Positions 26,067 through 35,921 of a stretch of DNA of 64,000 nt are shown piece by piece. Within the stretch, counting starts at the first letter, position 1, and every line of letters begins with the position of its first letter. A program made the translations under genes and the position numbers. The stretch is from the NCBI GenBank assembly GCA_020832305.1, contig JAFIEV010000007.1, positions 7,501 to 71,500 of the forward strand, read 5' to 3'. The stretch is from Cyclobacteriaceae bacterium (GTDB lineage Bacteria; Bacteroidota; Bacteroidia; Cytophagales; Cyclobacteriaceae). The notes beneath the pieces were generated by a model, which made no database searches, had not been told where the DNA came from, and saw only the letters and a list, made by a program, of their open reading frames with translations.

Positions 26067-27335
26067 CTATCTTAATAATACTTGCATACGATGAGCATCC
26101 AACTTTATAAATATAAAAAGTAAAATCGTAAAAGCCCAAAGCGATGACCCTCCATACGAAATAAAGGGAAGTGGTATACCAATTACCGGAAACAGACCAA
26201 TAGTCATGCCGATATTCACAAAATAGTGAAAGAAAATAAGAGAGGCTACAGAATATCCATAAATTCTTGCAAATTTTGATTTTTGACGTTCTGCCAGAAT
26301 TACGATTCTGAACAGCAACATCATAAATATCATAATTAATGCAAGGCTTCCAAACCAGCCTTGTTCTTCTCCGAGGGTACAAAAAATGAAATCTGTGCTT
26401 TGTTCTGGTACAAAATCAAATTTGGTTTGCGTTCCTTGTAAAAAACCCTTTCCCCAAACGCCTCCCGATCCTATAGCGATTTTTGATTGTGTCACATTCC
26501 AGCCATAGCCAAGTGGATCTGCTTCAGGGTTTATCAAGGCTTTCACCCGGTTTTGCTGGTGCGGTTTTAAAATATTTTCAATAAAATAATCTACACCGAT
26601 AATTACCGAAGCTACCAATAACATTCCGCTTAGTATGAGAACAATTCTCTGTAATGTTCTTTTGCCAAATAAGATCAGCAAAGCTCCACTTAACAGAATT
26701 CCTATATAGAGATAAAATTCGTTAACCAGTAGGGTTAGTACAAATATAGCGGCTGAGATCAGGCCAATAGCTATTACCTGAGGCCAGAATCCCTCTCTGT
26801 AAAACATGATAAAAAAAGCTCCAAAAACCAGTGCAGTGCCTGTATCTCCTTGCAGCATAATCAGCAGTACAGGTGTAAATAAAATGGCAAAAGTTATAAA
26901 AAGATCTTTTAAACGCTCAAATTTAAAATTACTACCTGACATGTATTTTGCCAGGGCCAGGGCTGTGGCAAATTTTGCAAATTCGGCTGGTTGTAACCTG
27001 AATGAACCGATTTCAAACCATGATTTTGAGCCAGCCACTTCCTTGCCAAATATGAGCACAAGTATCAGCAGAAGCATTATACCGGCATAAATGGCGTAGG
27101 CAAATGAGTTGTAAAAGCGAAAATCTATCGATAAAATCACAATTATAATCAATAGACCCAAACCCATCCACAAAAACTGTTTCCCTGAATTGAGACTTAA
27201 ATCGAGTAGACCTCTTTTAACATCTTCATCATATACAGCCGCATAGATATTAAACAGACCAATAAGTACAAGAGCTACGTATAAAAACACCAGAATCCAA
27301 TCCATCCGACTAATTATCTTATCGCCATCTCTCAT
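26067..27335 (-). CDS. rodA: Rod-shape-determining peptidoglycan glycosyltransferase RodA (SEDS)
   Basis: SEDS-family glycan polymerase of the elongasome, 422 residues, about ten membrane helices. Family marks are RLQPAEFAKFATALALAKYMSG (about 115), QGDTGTALVFGAFFIMFYREG (about 160) with the Asp of QGDTG, GSGGVWGKGFLQGTQTKFDFVPEQSTDFIF (about 290) and the C-terminal FISYGGSSLW. It starts 3 bases after the PBP2 stop; SEDS and its cognate class B PBP work as a pair, which the gene order supports. Confidence 0.95.
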   Translation of the reverse strand: MRDGDKIISRMDWILVFLYVALVLIGLFNIYAAVYDEDVKRGLLDLSLNSGKQFLWMGLGLLIIIVILSIDFRFYNSFAYAIYAGIMLLLILVLIFGKEVAGSKSWFEIGSFRLQPAEFAKFATALALAKYMSGSNFKFERLKDLFITFAILFTPVLLIMLQGDTGTALVFGAFFIMFYREGFWPQVIAIGLISAAIFVLTLLVNEFYLYIGILLSGALLILFGKRTLQRIVLILSGMLLVASVIIGVDYFIENILKPHQQNRVKALINPEADPLGYGWNVTQSKIAIGSGGVWGKGFLQGTQTKFDFVPEQSTDFIFCTLGEEQGWFGSLALIMIFMMLLFRIVILAERQKSKFARIYGYSVASLIFFHYFVNIGMTIGLFPVIGIPLPFISYGGSSLWAFTILLFIFIKLDAHRMQVLLR

Positions 27336-27338
27336 GGT

Positions 27339-29150
27339 TCAATAAATAAAAGGTCCTTTAAGTGCATACTCTTCCATATATTTACGTTTTATTTCACCCG
27401 TAAGATATTTTTCTATCATTAATCCTGCAATGGATGCAGCCGCCCGGGCACCTTGTCCCGAATTTTGCACATAAACCGAAATGGCGATTTTAGGATTATC
27501 CTTTGGCGCAAAAGCTATATAAACAGAATGATCTTCACCATGAGGGTTTTGAGAGGTGCCTGTTTTACCACAAACCTGTATACCGGGTAACCTCGACCTG
27601 AAACCCGTACCCTCATTAACTACCATTACCATTCCATCAATTACTGAATCGAAGTGTACTGAATCTATACCAACATAATTTTTTTGGCGGTATTCTTCCC
27701 GGGGCTTTCCATCTAATCCAATCGATTTAACTACGTGAGGGGCGATATACCATCCTCTGTTGGCAATTATGGCAGTGTAGTTGGCCATTTGAAGCGGGCT
27801 TGTCAATACCTCTCCCTGTCCGATGCTTACAGAATTTATAGTTGACCACTTCCATCGATACTGGCCATATATGCGATCGTAATAGTCAGGCCCCGGTATT
27901 TTACCTCCTTTTTCATTGGGAATATCAATGCCCAATGGCCTGCCCAGGCCAAATCGATCCATATAGTCGGCCCATTTTTGCAGTCCGACATTCGAATCCA
28001 TAAATGTATTGGGGTATACTTCCTGGTTTATAATCCTTCTGAAAATAATATAAAAGTAATTATTTGAAGACCGTTGTATAGCTTTTCTCACATCATAATA
28101 CCCTGGAGGGGAATGGTCGCCTACAAGACCCCCCGGACAATGAACCTGCTCATCAGCTCTCAATACACCTTCCTGTAATGCAATTAATGCCTGAACCGGT
28201 TTAAAAGTGGAACCCGGCGGGTAAACAGACATGATGGCGCGGTTGTATAAAGGGGTAAGGGAATCAAGGGTCAGACGTTGAAAATTTTTACCAAACTCAC
28301 GACCACTAAGCAATTCAGGGTTATAAGATGGACTGGAGACAAGTGACAGGATTTCACCACTTTGAGGTTCCAGCGCTACAATAGCGCCTGCCTTTCCCTG
28401 CATGAGGTATTCACCATATTTTTGCAGTTCAAAATCTATGGTAGTAACTATATTTTTACCTGGTGTGGATAATGTATCAAAACGACCTCCTTTAAAGCTT
28501 CCTTTTTCAACACCTCTTACATTAACCATCTTAAATTTAACCCCCTTTTTTCCTCTTAGTTCTGGTTCATAAGTTGCTTCAATACCACTGATACCAATAT
28601 AGTCTCCTTGCCGGTAATAACCGGTTGTGTCCCGGTCGAGTCGAGGGCGGCTAATTTCACCGACATAACCCAGGGCATTGGCCAAACCATTAAGGGCATA
28701 GCCTCTCAAGATTCTTGGTTGTATATAAAAGCCAGGATAATCGACAAGGTAATCTTCGAACCTGGCAAGATCTTCTACAGAGAGCATTTTTAGAAAAACG
28801 GCAGGCTGCAATGAAGAATACCCTTTTCTCCGTTTCATTTCTCGCATATTATTCTCAAACTGATCCGGCGAAATGCCAATTTGACGGCAAAACAAAAGGG
28901 TATCATCGATTCTGGCCTCACGGGTTACGACCATCAGATCAAAAACCGGTTTATTATAGACAATCAGATTTGAATCACGATCGTAAATAAGTCCTCTGAA
29001 AGGATATTCTGTAATTCTTTGCATTACGTTGTACTCTGCCGCCTGCTTGTAGGTGCTATCAATCACCTGAATAGAGAACAGTTTGGCTATATAAATGAAA
29101 CTGACCAACACAAAGACTAAAAGAATAGTATATCTTCTTTCCTCATTCAT
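27339..29150 (-). CDS. mrdA: Penicillin-binding protein 2 (elongasome transpeptidase)
   Basis: Class B PBP that crosslinks peptidoglycan during elongation, 603 residues. One N-terminal membrane helix (about 8-25) is followed by the PBP dimerisation region (YNVMQRITEYPFRGLIYDRDSNLIVYN) and the transpeptidase domain. The three active-site motifs are present: SxxK as PGSTFKPV (about 311), SxN as SSNNYFYIIF (about 361) and KTG as CGKTGTSQNP (about 527). The start overlaps the mreD stop by 4 bases. It is followed directly by rodA. Confidence 0.95.
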   Translation of the reverse strand: MNEERRYTILLVFVLVSFIYIAKLFSIQVIDSTYKQAAEYNVMQRITEYPFRGLIYDRDSNLIVYNKPVFDLMVVTREARIDDTLLFCRQIGISPDQFENNMREMKRRKGYSSLQPAVFLKMLSVEDLARFEDYLVDYPGFYIQPRILRGYALNGLANALGYVGEISRPRLDRDTTGYYRQGDYIGISGIEATYEPELRGKKGVKFKMVNVRGVEKGSFKGGRFDTLSTPGKNIVTTIDFELQKYGEYLMQGKAGAIVALEPQSGEILSLVSSPSYNPELLSGREFGKNFQRLTLDSLTPLYNRAIMSVYPPGSTFKPVQALIALQEGVLRADEQVHCPGGLVGDHSPPGYYDVRKAIQRSSNNYFYIIFRRIINQEVYPNTFMDSNVGLQKWADYMDRFGLGRPLGIDIPNEKGGKIPGPDYYDRIYGQYRWKWSTINSVSIGQGEVLTSPLQMANYTAIIANRGWYIAPHVVKSIGLDGKPREEYRQKNYVGIDSVHFDSVIDGMVMVVNEGTGFRSRLPGIQVCGKTGTSQNPHGEDHSVYIAFAPKDNPKIAISVYVQNSGQGARAAASIAGLMIEKYLTGEIKRKYMEEYALKGPFIY

Positions 29151-29668
29151 ATTGATTTAACATTTCTGTAAAAGAAATATTGAAAAACGATGATCAAAAA
29201 CAGATTGAACAACGAACTCAAAAGAATCCTTTTAAATATAAAGAAAAAAGAGTTGAAGCTTCCTGCCTCAATAAAAAACAACGCAAAATGATGTACAAAT
29301 ATGATGGGAATTGTATAAACTATGAACCATTGAAAGCCCATAATCTGAATGGTGGGTATTGATACATTTTCGTATCCGCCCCTTGGAGTTATTAAATTTA
29401 ACCAATGTGGTCTTAAAAAAGCTATCAGCACTGTAGCTGCACTGTGTACACCAAGGGTGTCTGAAAATACATCTATCAGAAAACCCATAACAAAAGACAT
29501 GAGCAATAAGCTCACCCTGCCCGATTCAAGGGGGACCATTAGCACAAAGGATATATACACTAATGCAAATGCTCTTCCAAACAATACCAGGTCATTGAAA
29601 ACCAAGGCTTGCGCCAAAAGGTAAAGCGTTATATGAATAAGTTGTATAATATATGTCCTGCTGCTCAT
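29147..29668 (-). CDS. mreD: Rod-shape-determining protein MreD
   Basis: A small 173-residue inner-membrane protein with five or six hydrophobic segments, positioned between MreC and PBP2 as in other rod-shape operons. Sequence conservation in MreD is low; the block PLESGRVSLLLMSFVMGFLIDVFSDTLGVHSAATVLIAFLRP fits the family. It overlaps both neighbours by 4 bases (ATGA type), indicating translational coupling. The assignment rests on topology, size and context. Confidence 0.88.
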   Translation of the reverse strand: MSSRTYIIQLIHITLYLLAQALVFNDLVLFGRAFALVYISFVLMVPLESGRVSLLLMSFVMGFLIDVFSDTLGVHSAATVLIAFLRPHWLNLITPRGGYENVSIPTIQIMGFQWFIVYTIPIIFVHHFALFFIEAGSFNSFFFIFKRILLSSLFNLFLIIVFQYFFYRNVKSI

Positions 29669-30498
29669 GGCATAAACAAATTTTCTTCCAGACGATTTCT
29701 TTCCTCTGCCAATGGATTTTTAATTACATAAACCTGCGACAAAGTATAAAAATCGGTGGATAAAGCCACCTTTACATTGTAAAATGATTCGCTTTCTTTT
29801 AACGATACATCTTCGATTATACCTATCATTATATCTGAAGGAAATACTGGGTTAAAGCCTGAGGTTACCACTGAATCGCCCTTTTGAACAGATATATGCC
29901 TCGGCACATATAATAAGTTGATATATCTGGGATCTTCACCAGACCAACGTGCCGTACAAAATGTTCCATCACTTTTTATCACAGCAGAAGTGAGTACATC
30001 AATGTTTAATGCAGAAGATATAGTGGCATAATTCTCAGAAACGGAGAAAACTTTACCAATAATACCCGAAGGCCCTATTACACCCATGCCAGGTTCAAGT
30101 CCATTGGCAGCGCCTGCATTAATGGTAATAAAATTGTGAAATTTTCTAGTGGAGTTGTTGATTACGGTTGCATTCACAAATTCAAACGGCTCAAAATTTT
30201 TACTCTCCTCAGGTAATAAACTTGTACCTGTTCTGAACTCATGTCTAAGTTTGTAATACTGCTCTCTCAACAAGGCATTTTCATAAGCCAATTCTTCATT
30301 TTTAGATACCAGAGAAAAATACTGCGCAATGTTGTTGCGCAGGGTAAATATTTTACCTGTTAACACATTTGAAGAATAAAAGAAAGAAGCGCTATGATAA
30401 GGGTTAAAACGAACCAGCAAGATTAAACTTACAAACTCGAGTACCAGGAACAGTAAAAAAGCACGATAATAATGTATGAGTTGAAGTAATCTGCGCAT
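29665..30498 (-). CDS. mreC: Rod-shape-determining protein MreC
   Basis: Bitopic elongasome scaffold, 277 residues: a short cytoplasmic N-terminus, one membrane helix (about 11-30), a coiled coil (about 50-95) and the periplasmic two-lobed beta domain beginning NATVINNSTRKFHNFITINAGAANGLEPGMGVIGPSGIIGKV. This last block is diagnostic. It lies 7 bases after mreB. Confidence 0.94.
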   Translation of the reverse strand: MRRLLQLIHYYRAFLLFLVLEFVSLILLVRFNPYHSASFFYSSNVLTGKIFTLRNNIAQYFSLVSKNEELAYENALLREQYYKLRHEFRTGTSLLPEESKNFEPFEFVNATVINNSTRKFHNFITINAGAANGLEPGMGVIGPSGIIGKVFSVSENYATISSALNIDVLTSAVIKSDGTFCTARWSGEDPRYINLLYVPRHISVQKGDSVVTSGFNPVFPSDIMIGIIEDVSLKESESFYNVKVALSTDFYTLSQVYVIKNPLAEERNRLEENLFMP

Positions 30499-30505
30499 GT
30501 AGCCA

Positions 30506-31531
30506 TCAGGTCATCAAAACACCTTTCATTTTATCAAGTTTCTGTAGGGCAACCCCTGTACCTCTAACAACTGCTCTAAGTGGATCTTCAGCTATATGCA
30601 AAGGCAATTTAGTCTTCATGGCTAGCCTTTTATCAAGACCCCGAAGTAATGCACCTCCACCGGTTAAGTGAATACCATTGTCATAAATATCGGCAGAAAG
30701 TTCCGGAGGAGAAATTTCCAGTGCTTTCAAAACTGCTTCCTCAATTTTCGAAACCGACTTATCAATAGCAAAAGCAATTTCAGAGTAGGAAATTTTGATG
30801 ACTTTAGGTATACCCGTCATAAGGTCACGCCCCCGAATCTCATAATCGTCTGGTGGATTGTCTAATTCGGTTAGGGCCGAGCCTACTTCAATTTTAACTT
30901 TCTCAGCTGTACGTTCGCCTATAAGAAGATTATGCTGCCTTCTCATATAATCTAGAATATCCCTGTTAAAAGTATCACCAGCAACCCGTATAGACTGGTC
31001 ACAAACAATACCCGACAAGGCAATAACGGCAATTTCTGTTGTACCTCCCCCTATATCTACAATCATAGAACCCACAGGTCGCTCAATGTCTATACCAATA
31101 CCCAATGCAGCTGCTATCGGCTCATGCACCATATAGACTTCTTTAGCACCGGCATGTTCAGCACTATCTCTTACTGCTCTTTTTTCAACCTCAGTAATAC
31201 CCGATGGAATACAGATTACCATACGATGTGAAGTGGGTATAAATCGATTTCTCGTTTCAATCATTTTTATCATACCACGTATCATATGTTCAGCTGCGTG
31301 AAAATCAGCTATTACCCCATCCTTTAGCGGGCGTATGGTTTTAATATTTTCATGTGTTTTTTCATGCATCTGCATGGCATCTCTTCCTATTGCCAGCACC
31401 TTGTTGGTATTTTTATCGATGGCAATAATAGAAGGCTCATCTACAACAATTTTATTTTTATGTATGATGAGGGTGTTTGCTGTTCCCAGGTCTATGGCAA
31501 TGTCGCTTGTAAAAAAATCAAAGAAACCCAT
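30506..31531 (-). CDS. mreB: Rod-shape-determining actin homologue MreB
   Basis: Cytoplasmic actin-fold ATPase that orients the elongasome, 341 residues, the usual size. Nucleotide-binding blocks are IAIDLGTANTLI at the N-terminus, VDIGGGTTEIAVIALSG around 160-175, and HLTGGGALLRGLDKRL near 290. It is the first gene of the mreBCD-mrdA-rodA run and begins 110 bases after purH ends; I found no consensus promoter in that gap. Confidence 0.97.
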   Translation of the reverse strand: MGFFDFFTSDIAIDLGTANTLIIHKNKIVVDEPSIIAIDKNTNKVLAIGRDAMQMHEKTHENIKTIRPLKDGVIADFHAAEHMIRGMIKMIETRNRFIPTSHRMVICIPSGITEVEKRAVRDSAEHAGAKEVYMVHEPIAAALGIGIDIERPVGSMIVDIGGGTTEIAVIALSGIVCDQSIRVAGDTFNRDILDYMRRQHNLLIGERTAEKVKIEVGSALTELDNPPDDYEIRGRDLMTGIPKVIKISYSEIAFAIDKSVSKIEEAVLKALEISPPELSADIYDNGIHLTGGGALLRGLDKRLAMKTKLPLHIAEDPLRAVVRGTGVALQKLDKMKGVLMT

Positions 31532-31641
31532 ATAACATTATATCTCCGTAAAGAATTTTTAAAGGCCTAATAATAAACCAATTATTTGTATAATTTCACA
31601 TTTCACTGCCAATATTGCCGCAATATGTAATAATTATGGTA

Positions 31642-33168
31642 TTAATGTTTAAAATGTCTTACTCCAGTAAATACCATGGCCATTTCATGTGCATCACAGT
31701 AGTCTATTGAATCCTTATCCCGCACAGAACCTCCCGGCTGTATTACTGCTTTTATACCTGCTTTAAGTGCAATTTCAACGCAATCAGGGAAAGGAAAAAA
31801 TGCATCTGATGCCATAACAGCACCGTCTAATACAAAGCCAAAATGACGTGCCTTTTCTATAGCCTGTTTTAAAGCATCAACCCTTGAGGTTTGCCCAACA
31901 CCACTTGCCAATAATTGATCTCTGTTGGCCAGTACAATGGTATTGGATTTAGTATGCTTGCAAATTTTGGAAGCAAAAATCAAAGCCTGTACCTCATCCC
32001 TATCCGGTTTGCGTTTAGTGGTTACTTTAAGCAACCCTGCATGATCAGTTATCAGATCACGGTCCTGCTCAATGACACCATTAAGTATGGTCTTAAACAT
32101 TTTTTTGGTTTTGAGCGATTCTTTCTGAACCAACAGAATCCTGTTTTTCTTCTCTTTTAAAACGACCAGTGCATCTTCATCAAAAGAAGGGGCTACCAGA
32201 ATTTCAAAAAATAGTTTATTAATCTCTTCTGCTGCTTCAGCATCAACATTTTTGTTGGTAATAAGCACACCTCCAAAAGCTGACACCGTATCTGCCTCAA
32301 AAGCTTTCAAATACGCCTGTTTTACAGAATCAGCAGTGGCACAACCACAGGCATTGGTATGTTTTAAAATGGCAAAAGCAGTTTCATCGGGAAATTCTTC
32401 AATCAAATTAACTGCGGCATCGATATCTACCAGGTTATTGTAAGAAATTTCTTTGCCGTGCAACTGATGAAACATAGCTTCAAATTCGCCATAAAATACC
32501 CCTTTTTGATGTGGATTTTCTCCATACCGCATAGGCTTATTGCTTCTTATGCTTTGTTTAAATACAGGTAAATCTACACCTTGATTCAAATATGAAAATA
32601 TTGCGGTATCGTAATGAGAACTAATATCAAAAGCAGCGGCGGCAAACCGGCGGCGTTCATTTAATGAAGTGCTGCAGTTATGCTCCTTCAATAAGTTATA
32701 TATTTCATTATATTGGCTGCGGGAAGAAACGATAAGTACATCCTTATAATTTTTTGCTGCCGCTCTGATCAAAGATATACCTCCAATATCAATCTTTTCA
32801 ATAATTTCATCATGCAGAGCTCCGGAAGCAAGGGTTTCTTCAAATGGATATAAGTCAACAAGTACAAATTCAAATGATGGAATTTCATATTGCTTCATTT
32901 GCTCCTTATCTGATGCAAGTTCTTTTCTACCCAATATACCCCCGAATACTTTTGGATGCAGGGTTTTTACCCTTCCCCCGAGTATGGAAGGATAACCGGT
33001 CAAACTTTCAACAGAAATAACGGGCAATCCAAGTTCCTCTATAAATTTCTGAGTGCCTCCTGTCGAGTAAAGTTGCACTCCTGCATCGTGCAAAAGTCGC
33101 AACAAAGGTTCAAGATTATCTTTATGATAAACAGAAATTAGCGCGTTTTTGATTTTTGTATTTGGCAT
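31642..33168 (-). CDS. purH: Bifunctional AICAR formyltransferase / IMP cyclohydrolase
   Basis: Performs the last two steps of IMP synthesis, 508 residues from ATG 33168. This start is favoured over the in-frame start at 33219 because a promoter (33189-33219) would place the transcript start near 33182. The N-terminal MGS-like cyclohydrolase domain has VYHKDNLEPLLRLLHDAGVQLYSTGGTQKFI and LGGRVKTLHPKVFGGIL. The AICAR transformylase part has MRYGENPHQKGVFYG, AILKHTNACGCATA (the Lys-His pair), VALANRDQ-like TIVLANRDQLLASGVGQTSRVDA, and ends ADAFFPFPD and GGSVRDKDSIDYCDAHEMAMVFTG. Confidence 0.96.
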   Translation of the reverse strand: MPNTKIKNALISVYHKDNLEPLLRLLHDAGVQLYSTGGTQKFIEELGLPVISVESLTGYPSILGGRVKTLHPKVFGGILGRKELASDKEQMKQYEIPSFEFVLVDLYPFEETLASGALHDEIIEKIDIGGISLIRAAAKNYKDVLIVSSRSQYNEIYNLLKEHNCSTSLNERRRFAAAAFDISSHYDTAIFSYLNQGVDLPVFKQSIRSNKPMRYGENPHQKGVFYGEFEAMFHQLHGKEISYNNLVDIDAAVNLIEEFPDETAFAILKHTNACGCATADSVKQAYLKAFEADTVSAFGGVLITNKNVDAEAAEEINKLFFEILVAPSFDEDALVVLKEKKNRILLVQKESLKTKKMFKTILNGVIEQDRDLITDHAGLLKVTTKRKPDRDEVQALIFASKICKHTKSNTIVLANRDQLLASGVGQTSRVDALKQAIEKARHFGFVLDGAVMASDAFFPFPDCVEIALKAGIKAVIQPGGSVRDKDSIDYCDAHEMAMVFTGVRHFKH

Positions 33169-33188
33169 AGCAGTATAAAATATTGTTG

Positions 33189-33219
33189 CAAAAGTATGAT
33201 ATGCATTGTAATATATCAA
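33189..33219 (-). promoter_or_regulatory. Promoter for purH
   Basis: Minus-strand ATTG-containing -33 (TTG at 33219-33217), 20-base spacer, then -7 box TACTTTTG (33196-33189), matching TAnnTTTG. The leader to ATG 33168 would be about 14 bases. Confidence 0.6.
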
Positions 33220-33269
33220 TTTGTATTCCTTAAAAGCTTACGTGAGTCTGTTTAAAAACAAAAAACTTT

Positions 33270-33845
33270 TCATTCGAGCTCGGTAATGCATTTTTCAATA
33301 ATCCTCGGATAGTAAAAATGTTCCAATCGGTGAACCTTTTCGGCAAGGCTTTCGGGAGTTTCATTTTCTTCCAGCCTGCACTTCTCCTGAAACACCATCT
33401 CACCTTTGTCATATTCTGCGTTGACAAAGTGAATGGATATACCACTATATTTTTCACCTGCCTGTAAAACAGCCTTATGTACGCGGTCTCCGTACATGCC
33501 TTTTCCTCCGTATTTTGGAAGAAGGGCCGGGTGTATGTTGAGGATTCGGTTTGGGTATCTGGAAATAATCCTTTCTGGAAATAACCACATAAACCCCGCA
33601 AGTACAATAAAATCTATATTGTAATCCTCCAATATTTCATCTACTGTATGACTTTCATAGAACGTTGCCCGGTTAAATATGGTTGCAGGTACATTCAATT
33701 GTGCAGCCCTGTTAAGAACAAAAGCATTTTCCTTATTACTCAAAACCAATGCAACCCTTGCAAGCGGATGTTCTTTGAAGAAACTAATGATTACTTCTGC
33801 ATTACTCCCGCTTCCTGAGGCAAATATTGCTATGTTCTTTCTCAT
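33270..33845 (-). CDS. purN: Phosphoribosylglycinamide formyltransferase
   Basis: Transfers a formyl group from formyl-tetrahydrofolate to GAR in purine synthesis, 191 residues. It shows IAIFASGSGSNAEVI at the N-terminus (phosphate loop), the formyl-folate binding segment DFIVLAGFMWLFPERI, the catalytic NIHPALLPKYGGKGMYG (Asn-His) and the GISIHFVNAEYDKGEMVFQ block with the catalytic Asp. Upstream of purH on the same strand; the purH promoter in between suggests partly separate transcription. Confidence 0.95.
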   Translation of the reverse strand: MRKNIAIFASGSGSNAEVIISFFKEHPLARVALVLSNKENAFVLNRAAQLNVPATIFNRATFYESHTVDEILEDYNIDFIVLAGFMWLFPERIISRYPNRILNIHPALLPKYGGKGMYGDRVHKAVLQAGEKYSGISIHFVNAEYDKGEMVFQEKCRLEENETPESLAEKVHRLEHFYYPRIIEKCITELE

Positions 33846-33883
33846 GGATGTCTTATTTAAACGAAATATGTGGTCAAAAATTA

Positions 33884-34756
33884 TCAGAAAAAAGCCATAC
33901 TAATAATACCTGCCAACATAATTAATTTGGAAAAATCACTCAATTGTTTAAATCGGAACTGGGTATCTGCCCTGTAAAGTAAATAAATAAAATACAGCAT
34001 AGGCAGGCTCATTAAAAGAAAAAAGTTATTTAAGATTGGATTTTGCAAATTGAGTGCCATGGCATACAACAGAACCATAAAAAACGAAATCATAAAATAC
34101 AATATAATTTTGGTTTTATGGATCCCCAGTAAAACAGGAAGTGTTTTACTGCCGAATCTTTCATCTCCTTTTACATCTTCCATATCCTTTACAATTTCTC
34201 TTATCAGACTGATCGAAAAAGCAAAAACTGAGTAATTTATTACCAAAAAGCTGTTTTCCTTATAAAATACAGCAACAACTAACAAGGCCAAACCTGTGAG
34301 TAACGCTATGGTAAAATTTCCGGCAAAAGCTATGTGCTTTAAACGGTTACTGTATAACCAGAGTAAAAAAGCTGAAAAAAAGTTTATTATGCCAATATAA
34401 AATGATAAGTAAAAACCAATGGCAACACCGATCAGATTTAACAGCGTATGTGAAATGAGTACGATACGTCGCTTAATAAGTTTTCCTACAACTACCCGGT
34501 CTGGCTTATTTACATAATCAATTTTCACATCGTAATAATCATTTATGATATACCCAGCCGCGGCAATGACAATAGTACTGGCAGATAGCAAAAATAACTC
34601 AGTACTAAAAAATATGCTTAGATGATCAGATGTGTATGAAACCAGAAATATGACCGAAAGATATTGGCTTAAACCAATCATAATTAGGTTCGGAAACCTC
34701 GTAAGCTTCAAAAAACCCAAAATAGAAAAAGATCCTGATTTTTTACTGGTCGACAT
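33884..34756 (-). CDS. UbiA-family prenyltransferase
   Basis: Integral-membrane prenyltransferase with about eight or nine helices, 290 residues. The first Asp-rich motif is NDYYDVKIDYVNKPDRVVVGKLI (about 72-94). The second is usually DxxxD; here KDMEDVKGDERFGSKTLPVLLG (about 191-211) fits. Bacteroidota homologues are often named geranylgeranylglycerol-phosphate geranylgeranyltransferase, but the true acceptor (menaquinone precursor or lipid) cannot be set from sequence. A -7 box lies just upstream. Confidence 0.85.
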   Translation of the reverse strand: MSTSKKSGSFSILGFLKLTRFPNLIMIGLSQYLSVIFLVSYTSDHLSIFFSTELFLLSASTIVIAAAGYIINDYYDVKIDYVNKPDRVVVGKLIKRRIVLISHTLLNLIGVAIGFYLSFYIGIINFFSAFLLWLYSNRLKHIAFAGNFTIALLTGLALLVVAVFYKENSFLVINYSVFAFSISLIREIVKDMEDVKGDERFGSKTLPVLLGIHKTKIILYFMISFFMVLLYAMALNLQNPILNNFFLLMSLPMLYFIYLLYRADTQFRFKQLSDFSKLIMLAGIISMAFF

Positions 34757-34775
34757 CTGCTTGCTTTAGGTAATG

Positions 34776-34783
34776 CAAATATA
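34776..34783 (-). promoter_or_regulatory. -7 box upstream of the UbiA-family gene
   Basis: TATATTTG on the minus strand, 20 bases before the ATG at 34756, an exact TAnnTTTG match. No TTG occurs at the usual -33 distance. Confidence 0.45.
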
Positions 34784-34851
34784 CGCATAAGCATCAGACA
34801 ATAAATCTAATCCAATTAAGAACCTTTAATCAGACTAAATAAATAATAATT

Positions 34852-35610
34852 TTATCTGAATTTTGATATCCTGTCTAAAAAAGGCTCCTTTTTTCGTTTA
34901 GATACATCCAATGCAACATTGTTATTCATAATTACATATCCACCTTCTCCTCTTACATATTCACGAATCTCGTTAATATTGATCAGATAAGATTTATGTA
35001 TTCTGAAAAAACCACTGTTACTGAGCATTTCATCATACTCTTTAAGGGTTCTGGATACCATAATTTTAGTACCATCTGAAAAATGAAAATTTGTATAATT
35101 GCTTTCTGCCTCCAGATAAATGATGTTTTTCAGCTTCACAAAAACCAATCCATTGGCTGTGGGTAATGCTATTTTATAATTGTCACTGACATCCGATTTA
35201 AGATTGTTGAGAAGTATCTCCAGCTTACCACTGTCTGACTTTTGATCTTTACTGCGACGCTTTATCACTTTATTTACAGCGACTTGAAACTCAGCGATAT
35301 CTACTGGTTTCAGTACATAATCTACTGCTGAAAACTTGATGGCCCTCAATGCAAATTCAGCATAAGCAGTGACAAAAATTATGTCAAAATTTATAGAATC
35401 GATCGATTCAAGCAAGTCAAAACCTGTTTCCATCTTCATTTGAATATCAAGAAATACAAGTTCTGGCTTTTCCGAAGAAATCAGTTCAATAGCCTCAGTA
35501 ACAGATCCTGCCTGGCCTGTCACCTGGACATCGGGACAATACTCTTCCAGAATCATCTTTAAATTTTCACGACTTTTATATTCGTCATCAACTAATATGG
35601 CACGTATCAT
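34852..35610 (-). CDS. LytTR-family response regulator
   Basis: DNA-binding response regulator, 252 residues. The receiver domain (1-125) has the acidic pair VDDE, phospho-acceptor Asp55 in LVFLDIQMK, Thr-Ala in IFVTAYAEF and Lys in DYVLKPVD. The LytTR domain (about 150-250) includes IIYLEAESNYTNFHFSDGTKIMVSRTLKEYDEML and FFRIHKSYLININEI. It follows the REC-PAS-LytS kinase on the same strand across 311 bases, and LytS-type kinases classically pair with LytTR regulators, so the kinase is the likely partner. Confidence 0.94.
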   Translation of the reverse strand: MIRAILVDDEYKSRENLKMILEEYCPDVQVTGQAGSVTEAIELISSEKPELVFLDIQMKMETGFDLLESIDSINFDIIFVTAYAEFALRAIKFSAVDYVLKPVDIAEFQVAVNKVIKRRSKDQKSDSGKLEILLNNLKSDVSDNYKIALPTANGLVFVKLKNIIYLEAESNYTNFHFSDGTKIMVSRTLKEYDEMLSNSGFFRIHKSYLININEIREYVRGEGGYVIMNNNVALDVSKRKKEPFLDRISKFR

Positions 35611-35921
35611 CTTAAAAAAAAATTGTCCAAAATTACAACGTCAAACAACTTGTCTACCTCTATCCCTTACGCTTACAAAGTTAAGTAAACCCTTGGGTTT
35701 ATACCCTATTAACCAATTGAAATTTAAATTTTTGCAAAAAAATACAGAAATTGTTCAGTCTAAAATAATGCGTTAAAATACAATATTTTTTAATCCAAAT
35801 CTGAACATTGATGAGTGAATGTACTTTGGCTTTCATTCAAGATAAATAACGAAAGAATGTATAATATTGTGTGTTTTAATTGTTAGTATCGTTTGAAAAT
35901 CAAATTCTAAAAAAATTATTT
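35611..35921. other. 311-bp gap between LytS-type kinase and LytTR regulator
   Basis: AT-rich spacer. It contains the candidate -7 box at 35676-35683 and, at the kinase stop codon, an 8-bp inverted repeat TTGAAAAT/ATTTTCAA (35893-35900 with 35918-35925). No gene or clear terminator is visible. Confidence 0.5.
35676..35683 (-). promoter_or_regulatory. -7 box upstream of the LytTR regulator
   Basis: TAACTTTG on the minus strand matches TAnnTTTG, about 65 bases before the start codon. No -33 TTG at the usual distance, so support is moderate. Confidence 0.4.
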